A stretch of 64,000 nt of DNA, taken from NCBI GenBank assembly GCA_019912315.1, contig JAIOJA010000079.1, positions 1-64,000 of the forward strand. The letters run 5' to 3'. Position numbers and translations under genes: made by a program. Each line of letters starts with the position of its first letter. Positions within the stretch are counted from its first letter, which is position 1. Shown here piece by piece: positions 33,943 to 42,754 of this stretch. Source of the DNA: Planctomycetota bacterium (lineage in GTDB: Bacteria > Planctomycetota > UBA8742 > UBA2392). The notes below the pieces were generated by a model. That model was not told the DNA's origin. It made no database searches and saw only the letters and a list, made by a program, of their open reading frames with translations.

Positions 33943-35595
33943 ATGAACGCACCGGATCCCAACTCGCCACTCATGCCCGAGGATTCCCTCGACGACCCCG
34001 AATTGGGCTTCGGCGATGAAGAGGAAATGTCTTTGGAGCCGGCCGTTCACGACGTCGAAATCAGCGCGGACGATGAGCCGGTCTCGCTGAACACGGACGC
34101 GAACGTACCACTGGATGTCGAGCCCGACGCGGATTTCAGCAACCAAGTGGATTTTACGGACAACGCCCCCCGGCTCGATCAGCCGGAAGCGGACTCGCTG
34201 ATCGGCGGGAATGATCAAGCCGGTGCGCTAGCAATGCAGAGCCTGCGGTCCGAGCTGGCGGGTTTGCAGGAAGAGCGCGCAAGGCTGCTGGACGCCAATC
34301 GAGAACTCACCGAGCGCCTCGACGCCGCCGCGCCGACGGGCGAGATCAGCCGCCTGCAGGGGCAACTTGGGGAAGCACGCAAACACCACGCCGACGCCGA
34401 GGAAGAAGTCAGGCGCCTGAAATCCGAACTCGAAAGTGCTAACGCGCGGTACGAGCGCATGGAAGCCCGACAAGCGCAGGCCGAAGCCGAGGTGCCTGAC
34501 GACACACGCCAGGAGATCAATCTGATGGATGCGCAGATCAAGGCGCTCCAGACGGAAAATTCGCAGTTGAAAGAAGCTCTGCAGGAGGCCCAGGGGGCCG
34601 AGAACCGCACAGAACACGCCCACGACGCGCTGACCCGTAAAGTCAAAGACCTTGAGGGCGAACTCGACGGGCTTCGCGGACAACTGCGCGAGAGCGGCGA
34701 AAAGCTTGACGCAAAAATCACTGAAAACACTGAGCTCGGACGCGAACTGGCCGTCGCGAAAAAAGCCCTGGCCGACCAACGCGACAGCGCCAACGAAGTG
34801 GACCGCAAGGGCAAAGAGATCGAAGACCGCCAGGCGGAGCTTGCATCCGTGGCCAAAGCCCTCGCCGAGGCACGCGCGGAGATCGAACGTCTCGTGCCCT
34901 TTGAAAAAGAAGTTGCCCGCGTGGAAGGACTCGAAGATCGCATCACAGACCTGCAAGAGGCCCTGCTTGCCAAGGAAAAGGAGGCCGCGGAAGTCCAGGA
35001 GAAGCTAGACAGCGAGGCCGCACGCAGCTACCGCCTGTCACAGCGCCGCATCCCGATGCTGAACGCCGAAGTGGAGCAGTTGCAGGAAAGCAACCGCGAG
35101 CTCGAGCGCAAACTCCAGAAGGCCGAGTTGCGCGGCAACACCTTCGAAGAAAAGAGCAAAGAGCTTGAGAACAAGATCGCGGACCTGCAGCGCGCGCTGC
35201 AGGGCGCCAAGGCACGCGCCCAGGACACGGCGATTGTCCAGGCCGGCGCCCCTGAGCCCGAGTCGCTGGTCAGCGACGAGGTCCGTCGCCTGACAAATCG
35301 GATGCAGGAACTGGAGGAAGAGCGCGGCGCGCTTGCGGGCAGCATCCGCAAGCTATCAACGGCCCACAGGAACGAGCTGGACAAGCACACCGGACGCGCC
35401 GACAACCTTGAGCAGGAAAGCGACCGGCGCTACGAAGAGCTGCTGAAACAACGCACGCAACTGCGCGTCCTGCGTGAGCGCATCAGTGGTATGTTGAAGC
35501 TGGCCGAGGATCTGAACGGGACCACAACCGGGCAGCGCCAGCCATTGCTTGAGGCCTTGCGCAAACTCGCAGACGTCCCGCCCGACACGAACTGA
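33943..35595 (+). CDS. Long coiled-coil protein
   Basis: About 550 residues. An acidic, disordered N-terminus (about 1-90) is followed by nearly 430 residues of heptad-rich coiled coil (SELAGLQEERARLLDANREL and many similar blocks), with no transmembrane segment or enzymatic motif. It is likely a cytoplasmic structural or scaffold protein. An ATG four codons upstream (33931) is an alternative start; TAGAAT at 33927-33932 overlaps the gatA stop and could drive a separate transcript from just before 33943. Confidence 0.65.
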   Translation: MNAPDPNSPLMPEDSLDDPELGFGDEEEMSLEPAVHDVEISADDEPVSLNTDANVPLDVEPDADFSNQVDFTDNAPRLDQPEADSLIGGNDQAGALAMQSLRSELAGLQEERARLLDANRELTERLDAAAPTGEISRLQGQLGEARKHHADAEEEVRRLKSELESANARYERMEARQAQAEAEVPDDTRQEINLMDAQIKALQTENSQLKEALQEAQGAENRTEHAHDALTRKVKDLEGELDGLRGQLRESGEKLDAKITENTELGRELAVAKKALADQRDSANEVDRKGKEIEDRQAELASVAKALAEARAEIERLVPFEKEVARVEGLEDRITDLQEALLAKEKEAAEVQEKLDSEAARSYRLSQRRIPMLNAEVEQLQESNRELERKLQKAELRGNTFEEKSKELENKIADLQRALQGAKARAQDTAIVQAGAPEPESLVSDEVRRLTNRMQELEEERGALAGSIRKLSTAHRNELDKHTGRADNLEQESDRRYEELLKQRTQLRVLRERISGMLKLAEDLNGTTTGQRQPLLEALRKLADVPPDTN

Positions 35596-35855
35596 GTCTA
35601 TGCTTCGTCCCCGGATTTGCACGCGCCGACCGAATTGCAGAAGGCCCAAGCCGAGACACAAGGCGATGCCCACCTGCGAGTGCTTCCCGTGATTGCCCTC
35701 ACGTCGTCGGACATGCCTCGCGACGTGTAACAGGCCTAACCTTAACTTAAAGGGAATAAACCGCTACATCCGCAAACCGGGCCGCTTGGACAACCTGCGT
35801 GAGGCAATCAAGCACTTCTGCATCGACAATACCACACACCCGACCATACGCTGGC

Positions 35856-35884
35856 TTGACCGTACGCGAGGCAAGCCCTATAAG
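35856..35884 (+). promoter_or_regulatory. Sigma70-type promoter of the GreA-type gene
   Basis: TTGACC, exactly 17 nt, TATAAG; one of the best promoter matches in the window. The expected start is near 35891. Confidence 0.7.
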
Positions 35885-35890
35885 CGGTTG

Positions 35891-35922
35891 AGCGTCGACC
35901 TCACTGTCGACGCTGATTTTTT
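35891..35922 (+). terminator. Terminator-like hairpin in the greA leader (possible attenuator)
   Basis: AGCGTCGAC, loop CTCACT, GTCGACGCT (perfect 9-bp stem), GA, then TTTTTT at 35917-35922. It lies between the promoter and the ATG at 35951, so transcripts must read through it. Confidence 0.7.
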
Positions 35923-35950
35923 CATCCGATCCCGAGAGAACGGCCCGGCC

Positions 35951-38206
35951 ATGGTTAGCAGCCTGAGCAAAGAGACAGCGCGCATCACCGAATTGATCAA
36001 GCAGGAACAACTGGGAGAGATTGAAACCGTCTGGACAGAGGCCCTTGAGAAGGCCCCTACCGAGATCGGTACGTTCCTCGCCCTCGCCGAAAAACTTGCC
36101 AAGGCTTCGCACGGCGAAAAAGCGGGACAGTTGCTTGAACAGGTCGTGCGCAAGCTCGATGAAACGAGCGAACACCGCAAGGCCGCGACCGTGCTGGGCG
36201 AACTCGCCCGCGTGGCGCCGCGCAACACCAGCCAGCGTGAACTGGCGGACACTGTTTTCGGCAACGCTTTCGGTGACTTGGCCGGGTTTGAGAAGTGCAA
36301 GGAACGCGCCGAGGAAGCCGCCGGCGGCAGCGACAACAAATATGTGCGCGACCTCTGGTCGCAGCTTATGTTCCAGCCCGGTGACTGGGTGTTTCACGAC
36401 GCGGGATGGGGACTGGGCGAGGTAAAGGAGATCGACGCCGAAAATGGCGAGTTGAAGATCGACTTCTCCAGCAAGGAAGACCACAAAGTCAAGCTGGGCG
36501 CGGCAGCCAAGTTTTTCCGCAAGCTGCCCGAAGAGGACATCATGGTGCAGCGCGCCGCGCACCTTGATGAACTCAAGGCCCGCTGTAAAGAAGACCCGGT
36601 CGCGGTCGTGCTGAACATCCTGCGCGGGCACAACAACAAGAGCACACTGAAGCGCATCAAGGCCGAGCTGGTCCCCGCCGTGATTGAATCCAAGAACTGG
36701 GCGAAATGGTGGACCGGCACGCGCAAAGAACTCGCACAGCACCAGTACGTGAAGCTGGGCGTCGGAACCAACCCGACGATAGACCGCCTCGTGACCGCGA
36801 TGACCCACGAGGACGAAACCCGCGAGCGCTTCGACAACGCCGTGCGCCTGCACCAGAAGCTTGAGCTGGTTCGTCGCTACCTGCGTGATTCCAGTAAGAG
36901 CCCCGAACGCGCCGAGTTGCTTCAGTACATCGCCAACGAGCTGAAGGAAGACGTCAACCGCGACGAGCCACTGGATGAAAAACAGCACGGCAACAGCTTC
37001 ACGCTGGCCGGCGAACGGATCGTCGTCGCCTGCCTGATCGATGATCTCAAGCGTGCCCAGAAGGAAGTCGAAGTCGAGCTTGGCTACGATGTCAATGAAT
37101 TGGTCAAGGACAGCGAAGCTCTGGTCAACCGCCTTGAAGAAATCGGCGACAGCGAGTACCAGCAGCGCGCCCTTGATCTGCACTCCGAGCTCAATGAAAG
37201 CGCCTGGCCCAAGACCTTCCGTGAGGCCATGCTCAAGGACGTCGCAAGCCTCTGGGATCATATCGCCAAGAAGCTGCTCGAAAGCGAACAACACAAGGAG
37301 CTGCGCAAGTCGCTCGACACCATCGCCGCGGACGGCGAGAAGTACCCGCTCCAGACCCTGTGGCTGTCGCGCCGCGGCATCCTCGGCACACAGCTTGCCG
37401 ATGGCTTCGAAATCGCGCCCGCCAACGAGCTGTTCAGCAAACTGCTGTGGACGATCAACAAGGTGCTGACCCGTATCGAGCGCGGCGAAACCGCCCTCAA
37501 AGACACGCTGGCCAGCCTGCGCAGCGCCATGACTGAGCGCAACTCACGCCTGTTGAACACAGCTCTCGACGGACTGAACGAAGAACGTGCCGCGCACCTG
37601 ATGCACGAAATCGAGCGCTGTCGAGGGTTGTCCGACATTCATCAGTCAACCCTGCGCGACATCGTAATGAAGGCATTCCCGGCCCTGCAGGCCCGTGCTG
37701 CGCTGCAGGCAGCCGAAATGGGCGAAGAAGCGGGCGGCGAAATCCTGGCCACAAACCGCGGACTGCGCAAGCGCCAGGGCGAACTCAAACGCATCCAGGA
37801 AGATGAGTTGCCGGACGTCGCCAAGCAGATCGGTGAAGCCCTGGCCATGGGCGACGTTTCCGAAAACGCCGAACTCGACGCGGCCCGTGAGCGCGAAAGC
37901 CGTCTCAAGGAAGCCGCCAAGGAAATCATGGAAGAGCTAAAACGCGTCAGGGTCGTCGATCCCACCGAGGTCGATGCGGCCGTCGCGGGCTTCGGCACCA
38001 AGGTCAGCCTCAAGCGCGAAGACGGCAAGAGCAAGGTGTATACGATCCTGGGGCGCTACGAAGCCGACCACGAAAATTTCATCATCAGCAACGAAAGCCC
38101 GATCGCCCAGGGTATTCTTGGCAAGAAGCCGGGCGAAAAAGCCACCGTGGAGACGCCCGAAGGCGCGGTCCACTACGACGTAATCAGCGTAGAACGCGCG
38201 GAGTAA
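35951..38206 (+). CDS. greA: GreA/GreB-family elongation factor with long N-terminal extension
   Basis: A 751-residue protein. The last 160 residues are GreA-like: an N-terminal coiled coil (RGLRKRQGELKRIQEDELPDVAKQIGEALAMGDVSENAEL, the conserved GDxxENxEY region whose acidic residues enter the polymerase channel), then the C-terminal FKBP-like domain with ILGRYEADHENFIISNESPIAQGILG and GAVHYDVISVE. It should stimulate transcript cleavage in backtracked RNA polymerase. The first ~590 residues are helical, with a short KOW/beta-like patch around FQPGDWVFHDAGWGLGEVKEID. GreA proteins are normally about 160 residues, so the extension is the oddity. Confidence 0.85.
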   Translation: MVSSLSKETARITELIKQEQLGEIETVWTEALEKAPTEIGTFLALAEKLAKASHGEKAGQLLEQVVRKLDETSEHRKAATVLGELARVAPRNTSQRELADTVFGNAFGDLAGFEKCKERAEEAAGGSDNKYVRDLWSQLMFQPGDWVFHDAGWGLGEVKEIDAENGELKIDFSSKEDHKVKLGAAAKFFRKLPEEDIMVQRAAHLDELKARCKEDPVAVVLNILRGHNNKSTLKRIKAELVPAVIESKNWAKWWTGTRKELAQHQYVKLGVGTNPTIDRLVTAMTHEDETRERFDNAVRLHQKLELVRRYLRDSSKSPERAELLQYIANELKEDVNRDEPLDEKQHGNSFTLAGERIVVACLIDDLKRAQKEVEVELGYDVNELVKDSEALVNRLEEIGDSEYQQRALDLHSELNESAWPKTFREAMLKDVASLWDHIAKKLLESEQHKELRKSLDTIAADGEKYPLQTLWLSRRGILGTQLADGFEIAPANELFSKLLWTINKVLTRIERGETALKDTLASLRSAMTERNSRLLNTALDGLNEERAAHLMHEIERCRGLSDIHQSTLRDIVMKAFPALQARAALQAAEMGEEAGGEILATNRGLRKRQGELKRIQEDELPDVAKQIGEALAMGDVSENAELDAARERESRLKEAAKEIMEELKRVRVVDPTEVDAAVAGFGTKVSLKREDGKSKVYTILGRYEADHENFIISNESPIAQGILGKKPGEKATVETPEGAVHYDVISVERAE

Positions 38207-38228
38207 GGGCCCAATCAGCGGTATCTAA

Positions 38229-38264
38229 CACAGCCCCCACAACCACGCGGGGGCTGTGATTATT
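38229..38264 (+). terminator. Intrinsic terminator after the GreA-type gene
   Basis: CACAGCCCCC ... GGGGGCTGTG (10-bp stem, 10-nt loop) followed by ATTATT. Confidence 0.8.
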
Positions 38265-38407
38265 GGCGACAGCCGATGACCATTCCGTGTCACCCCACGC
38301 GTTGACCGAAGCCCCGAAACCTTGGATACTTGCAACCATAGGAGTGCGTTCGCTTTGGCGGCCCTGTGGGCCGTCGTGGTGTTATTCGCGCATTCGGAGA
38401 TCACAGA

Positions 38408-41251
38408 GTGCCACGACTGCTGGTCGAAAAAGGTCCTGATCGCGGTAAATCCGTCACGGTTACCGTGGGCGGCCAGATCGTGGCCGGACGCGACAAGGAA
38501 GCGAGTCTCCAGCTTTCCGACAGCATGGCCTCGCGCCGCCACTTCTTGATCGCCAGCAAGGGCAGCATTTTCGGGCTCAAGGACCTCAACAGCGCAAACG
38601 GCACACTCGTCAACGGGCGCAAGGCCGAGGGCGCACACAAGCTGGCCTTCGGCGACAGCATCCAGGTCGGCGAAACGCTGATCTCGTGGCTGGCTGATGA
38701 AACCGGCGACAAACACGGCGGGCTGATCGGGCAGCAGATCGGCGGCTATCGCATCGAGGAGCGCTTGGGTCGCGGCGCCATGGGTACTGTCTACAAAGCC
38801 ACGCAGCTCAGCCTCGGGCGTACGGTAGCCCTGAAGGTGCTTTCGCCTGACCTCGTGAAGGACGAAAAATTCTGCGAGATGTTCGTCAAGGAGGCCCGCG
38901 CCGCCGGCAGCCTGAACCACCCGAACATCATCCAAGTCTATGACGTAGGCGATGAAGACAGCAACTATTTCTTCAGCATGGAGTACGCCAGCAACGGCAG
39001 CGTGCTCGAGGAGTTGACAAGCGTGAAGGGCATCCCCATGCCCCGCGCCGTCAAGATCATTAAGGACGCCTGTACGGCACTCGACTATGCCGAACGCAAG
39101 GGGCTGGTGCATCGCGACATCAAGCCCGACAACCTGATGGTAACCGAGGACGACAGCGTCAAGCTCGGCGACCTCGGGCTCGCCATGAGCACCCAGGAGT
39201 TGCAGGCCGAGCAGGACGGCGTCTTCGGCACACCGCATTACATCGCACCCGAGCAGGCCATGGGCAAACCCATCGACCACCGGGCGGACATCTACGCCCT
39301 GGGTGCCACGTTCTACCGCATACTGTCGGGCAAGACCCTGTTTACGGGCGCCACCGTCAAAGAGATTCTCAAGAAGCAGGTACGTGAGGCGCATAAACCG
39401 ATCACAGACCACTTGCCCGATTGCCCCCAGGCTATCGCCCGCATTATTGACCGGATGCTGGTCAAGAACCCCGCCGAACGCTACCAGCACGCCGCCGAAG
39501 TCATGCAGGACCTGGTGGACTGGGAAAACCTGGCGACGCGCAAAGCCGCCACGGCCGGCGCCGCCTTTGCCGAGCGCCCGTCCCGCCTGTCACCCGACTC
39601 GTCCCAGGAACTTTACCAGGTCAAGCAGCGCCAGAAGCTGATCCTTGCGGGTGTTGTGGCACTGGTGGCCCTCTTGGCCGCCGCGGCTTCGATCTACTAT
39701 TTCGTGTTTATGGACAGCACCCCCGCCACGAACAACGACTCGGTCATCGCTGTCAACAACACGAACTCCGCCCCGTCCAACAACTCGCCGGCGGGCGAAT
39801 TGCCGAAGGACGTTCGCGACGCCGACCAGGCAATCCGCGACGAACTGAACATCGCCAACTTCCAGGTCGAGACAAACCCCGAGCGCAGGGATTACGACGA
39901 GGCCATCGCTCGGATTGAAAACGCGCTCGCCACACACACCAAGGGCTCGGCGGAAGTGCGCAAAAAAGCGGAGGACCGCCGCAATGAACTCATCGCCCTG
40001 CGCCTGGCAATGTCAACCAGCGCCGCCGGCGTCGCAGAGGAATGGGAGACGACCCGCCGCGACTCCGTGGCCCTGATCAAGGAATTCAAGTACGCCGAAT
40101 CGGGCAAAACAATCGACGCGTTCATCAAGAAACACGAAAACACCACCAACGAAGAGATCGCAAAGATCGTGGAACTGGCCAAGGGCTACTTCGACGGCAC
40201 CCACGGTGTCGAGGTGCAGACACAGATTGACACATTCAGGAAAGAAGCCCAGCGTGACATGGAAGCCGCCCTCGGCCTGGAGCCGACGCCGCGCGTTGCA
40301 AGGGTGGAGGAGATTCTTGGGCGTGTCCGGGCTGCGGAACAGGCCTGCGATGACGACTACTATCGCAAAACGTTCACCGAACTGGGCGACGATATCGAAA
40401 AGAAGCTTCGCATATTCCGCAATCAGGCGGGAACGGCCGAGCGACAGGCCCTGGCGGAAGCGTTCACCCGCGCAAGCGCGTCCTTGCAGACTGTGCTGCT
40501 GGGTTGCCGGCAGGACATCGCCAGAGGCGACTTCAAAAACGTGGAGAAACGCCTCACGGACTGGGAAGCCGCCGACCCTGATTTCGCCGCCCACAAGGGC
40601 AGCGACACCTTTAAGCCGATCACCGAGGATATCGCCCGCCGCCGCGACCAGACGGCACTTGAGCACCGTGCGCTGCTCGAGCTGGTGAACAGCGGGGCGC
40701 TGCCGGATATCCTTCAAACCAGCAAGGTTCTGAAAACACACCCCTGGCCCCAGCACGTCGCCGACTTTCTGGGCGGCGCCCAGGCCTTCATTGCACTGGA
40801 TGTCGAGTCGCGCATCGCGGCAGATCAGTGGACGTTGACCGTCTTTCTTGACGGTAAGCCGGCCAGGCGCAAGGCCTCCGACATCGACACGCCCGGCGAG
40901 CGCGCCGCCGTTGCCGACGCAATCGCCCACCTTCTGGAACATCACACCGGCGCCCTGGACCGGCTCATGCAGCCGGCCACCCCCGGCGACCCACCCGCAC
41001 TGGTTGGTGTCTTCGCCTGGATGGGCGAACTCAATGCTTTTGAAGCGGCGTTTCCGCTGATTGGCCACGCCTGGCGCAACACAACGGCGGACGGTCCGGC
41101 CCGCGCCGTTGTGCGCGAGTATTACGCCTGGGGGCTGCTCGGGCTTGCCAACGCGCTCAACGCAAAGGGCGACAGCACCGGCGCGCGCGCGAAACTGACT
41201 GAGCTTGAGACAAAATTCGCCGACACCCGCGCGAACAAAGGAAGGAAGTAG
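38408..41251 (+). CDS. FHA-domain Ser/Thr protein kinase, membrane anchored
   Basis: A 947-residue protein. An FHA domain (about 1-95: GRDK, SRRH, NSANGT) is followed by a Hanks kinase (about 110-375): Gly loop LGRGAMGTVYKA, Lys143, HRDIKPDN (235-242), DLG (255-257, in place of DFG) and GTPHYIAPEQ. One transmembrane helix is at about 411-434. The extracytoplasmic part of about 510 residues starts with an Asn/Ser/Pro linker and is then helical. FHA domains bind phosphothreonine, so recruitment of phosphorylated partners or autoregulation is likely. The start is GTG with GGAGAT 5-6 nt upstream; an upstream ATG in frame has no such site. Confidence 0.9.
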   Translation: MPRLLVEKGPDRGKSVTVTVGGQIVAGRDKEASLQLSDSMASRRHFLIASKGSIFGLKDLNSANGTLVNGRKAEGAHKLAFGDSIQVGETLISWLADETGDKHGGLIGQQIGGYRIEERLGRGAMGTVYKATQLSLGRTVALKVLSPDLVKDEKFCEMFVKEARAAGSLNHPNIIQVYDVGDEDSNYFFSMEYASNGSVLEELTSVKGIPMPRAVKIIKDACTALDYAERKGLVHRDIKPDNLMVTEDDSVKLGDLGLAMSTQELQAEQDGVFGTPHYIAPEQAMGKPIDHRADIYALGATFYRILSGKTLFTGATVKEILKKQVREAHKPITDHLPDCPQAIARIIDRMLVKNPAERYQHAAEVMQDLVDWENLATRKAATAGAAFAERPSRLSPDSSQELYQVKQRQKLILAGVVALVALLAAAASIYYFVFMDSTPATNNDSVIAVNNTNSAPSNNSPAGELPKDVRDADQAIRDELNIANFQVETNPERRDYDEAIARIENALATHTKGSAEVRKKAEDRRNELIALRLAMSTSAAGVAEEWETTRRDSVALIKEFKYAESGKTIDAFIKKHENTTNEEIAKIVELAKGYFDGTHGVEVQTQIDTFRKEAQRDMEAALGLEPTPRVARVEEILGRVRAAEQACDDDYYRKTFTELGDDIEKKLRIFRNQAGTAERQALAEAFTRASASLQTVLLGCRQDIARGDFKNVEKRLTDWEAADPDFAAHKGSDTFKPITEDIARRRDQTALEHRALLELVNSGALPDILQTSKVLKTHPWPQHVADFLGGAQAFIALDVESRIAADQWTLTVFLDGKPARRKASDIDTPGERAAVADAIAHLLEHHTGALDRLMQPATPGDPPALVGVFAWMGELNAFEAAFPLIGHAWRNTTADGPARAVVREYYAWGLLGLANALNAKGDSTGARAKLTELETKFADTRANKGRK

Positions 41252-41275
41252 CCGCTTCTCAACGACGGCGGACTC

Positions 41276-42754
41276 GTGGACCCCTTACCTGTATTCATCT
41301 TTCTCGGCATTCTCAGCCTTTCGGCGCTGTTTTCAGGCACGGAAACCGCGATCACCGCCGTCTCGCACGTGACGATCACCGGGCTCGCGAACGACGGCAA
41401 TAACGCCGCGAAGCTGCTGTTGCGAATGCTTAAGGACAAGGGGCGCGTTATCGCCGCGCTGCTTGTCGCCAACAACATCGTAAACGTGGTACTGGCCGTC
41501 TACGCGACGGTCGTCATTGACGAGGGCATTCGCGACGTAGCCTGGATGCCCTCCTGGGCGGCACCCATCGTCGCGTCGGTTTCGTCCGTGACCTTCTTGC
41601 TGGTATTCGGCGAGGTCATGCCCAAGTCCATTGCCGTACACTTCCGAAACCGCTGGGCACTGGCGTCGGCCTGGTTGCTGCTTGGGCTGATGTTCGTAAC
41701 GCGCCCGCTGACCTGGCTGCTGATCAATTTCAGCAACGTTATCATGCGCGCCATGGGCGCACGTCCCGGCGAAGAAGACATTTTCGATCTGCATGAAATC
41801 CACACCATGGCCCAGATCGGTGAACAGGCCGGCGTCATCGACAGCATGGAGAAACAGCTTATCCAGCGCGCCGCGCATCTGAATGACACCCGTGTTCGCG
41901 AAATCATGGTGCCGCGCACGGACATGCGGGGACTGGATATCGGCACGCCGCTTGAGGAAATCCGCGCCGTGTTTCAGCGCACGCCATTCACACGTCTCCC
42001 CGTGTACAAGGAAGATCTCGACGACATTGTCGGCATCCTGAATTTCAAGGAGTTCCTGCGCCTTGACCCGACCCGCCCGCGCGGCTTTGACCTTGCGCAG
42101 TTTCTGCACAAGCCCCTGTTCGTGCCTGAGTCCATGTTCATCGGCGATCTGCTGAGCGAAATGCGCCGCCAACGCACGCATATCGCCATCGTACTTGATG
42201 AATACGGCGGCACAGCGGGCATTACCACGCTCGAAGACGTGGTCGAGATGCTGGTCGGACGCATTGAAGACGAGTACGACGTCATCAGCACACCCTTCGA
42301 ACAGATCGACGAACGAACCTGGGAAGTGGACGGGCGCGTAATCGACGAACGCCTGGTGACCCGCCTGGGGCTTACCCTGCCGCCCGAGGCACTGGAAGGC
42401 TTCGATACCGTCGGTGGTCTGGCGCTCAAGGCGTTCGGAAATATCCCGGCGGAAGGGGACACCACGACGTATCATGACTTGGAGATCACGGCCACGCGCG
42501 TGAAAGGTCACCGTGTGCGCCGGGTTCGCGTTCGCAAGCTGACGCCGGATGAACTGGCGGAGTCGACGGTGGACGGTCCACGCGTCAGCGGGCGGCGCCG
42601 TACCACCCGCCAGGTTCGGGGTGACGCGCCCGACAGTGAAAGAGACGCGGAACAAGACGGCAAGGCGCTACACCGGACTCAGCACGTCGCACAAGAATCC
42701 AGTGGCGACCAGGACAGCAGCGCCGACAGTGCACGAGAGAAAGCGAGAGAATGA
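41276..42754 (+). CDS. CorC/HlyC-family membrane protein (CNNM + CBS)
   Basis: A 492-residue protein with a CNNM transmembrane domain (about 1-185, opening LPVFIFLGILSLSALFSGTETAI). A CBS pair follows (about 200-330: REIMVPRTDMRGL, FTRLPVYKEDLDDIVGILNFKEF, HIAIVLDEYGGTAGITTLEDV), then a CorC_HlyC domain. An unusual, charged C-terminal tail of about 60 residues ends the protein. Relatives are linked to Mg2+/Co2+ efflux. The start is GTG. The stop overlaps the next ATG by 4 nt. Confidence 0.88.
   Translation: MDPLPVFIFLGILSLSALFSGTETAITAVSHVTITGLANDGNNAAKLLLRMLKDKGRVIAALLVANNIVNVVLAVYATVVIDEGIRDVAWMPSWAAPIVASVSSVTFLLVFGEVMPKSIAVHFRNRWALASAWLLLGLMFVTRPLTWLLINFSNVIMRAMGARPGEEDIFDLHEIHTMAQIGEQAGVIDSMEKQLIQRAAHLNDTRVREIMVPRTDMRGLDIGTPLEEIRAVFQRTPFTRLPVYKEDLDDIVGILNFKEFLRLDPTRPRGFDLAQFLHKPLFVPESMFIGDLLSEMRRQRTHIAIVLDEYGGTAGITTLEDVVEMLVGRIEDEYDVISTPFEQIDERTWEVDGRVIDERLVTRLGLTLPPEALEGFDTVGGLALKAFGNIPAEGDTTTYHDLEITATRVKGHRVRRVRVRKLTPDELAESTVDGPRVSGRRRTTRQVRGDAPDSERDAEQDGKALHRTQHVAQESSGDQDSSADSAREKARE

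Larger units (their letters stand above)
35596..35950 (+). other. 355-bp leader region upstream of the GreA-type gene
   Basis: This region is open in frame with the downstream gene but looks non-coding: poor conservation cues and no SD. It contains a good promoter (35856-35884) and a terminator-like hairpin (35891-35922). Confidence 0.5.

Noticed and set aside
35693..35950. 86-codon N-terminal extension of the GreA-type protein
   Set aside because: The stretch contains a good promoter and a terminator-like hairpin, has no SD, and the sequence does not look like folded protein. The ATG at 35951 is preferred.
35747..37294. 515-codon minus-strand ORF opposite the GreA-type gene
   Set aside because: Shadow frame; low-complexity hydrophobic product with no start signals.
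41333..42655. 440-codon minus-strand ORF opposite the CorC-type gene
   Set aside because: Shadow of a gene with clear CNNM and CBS motifs.
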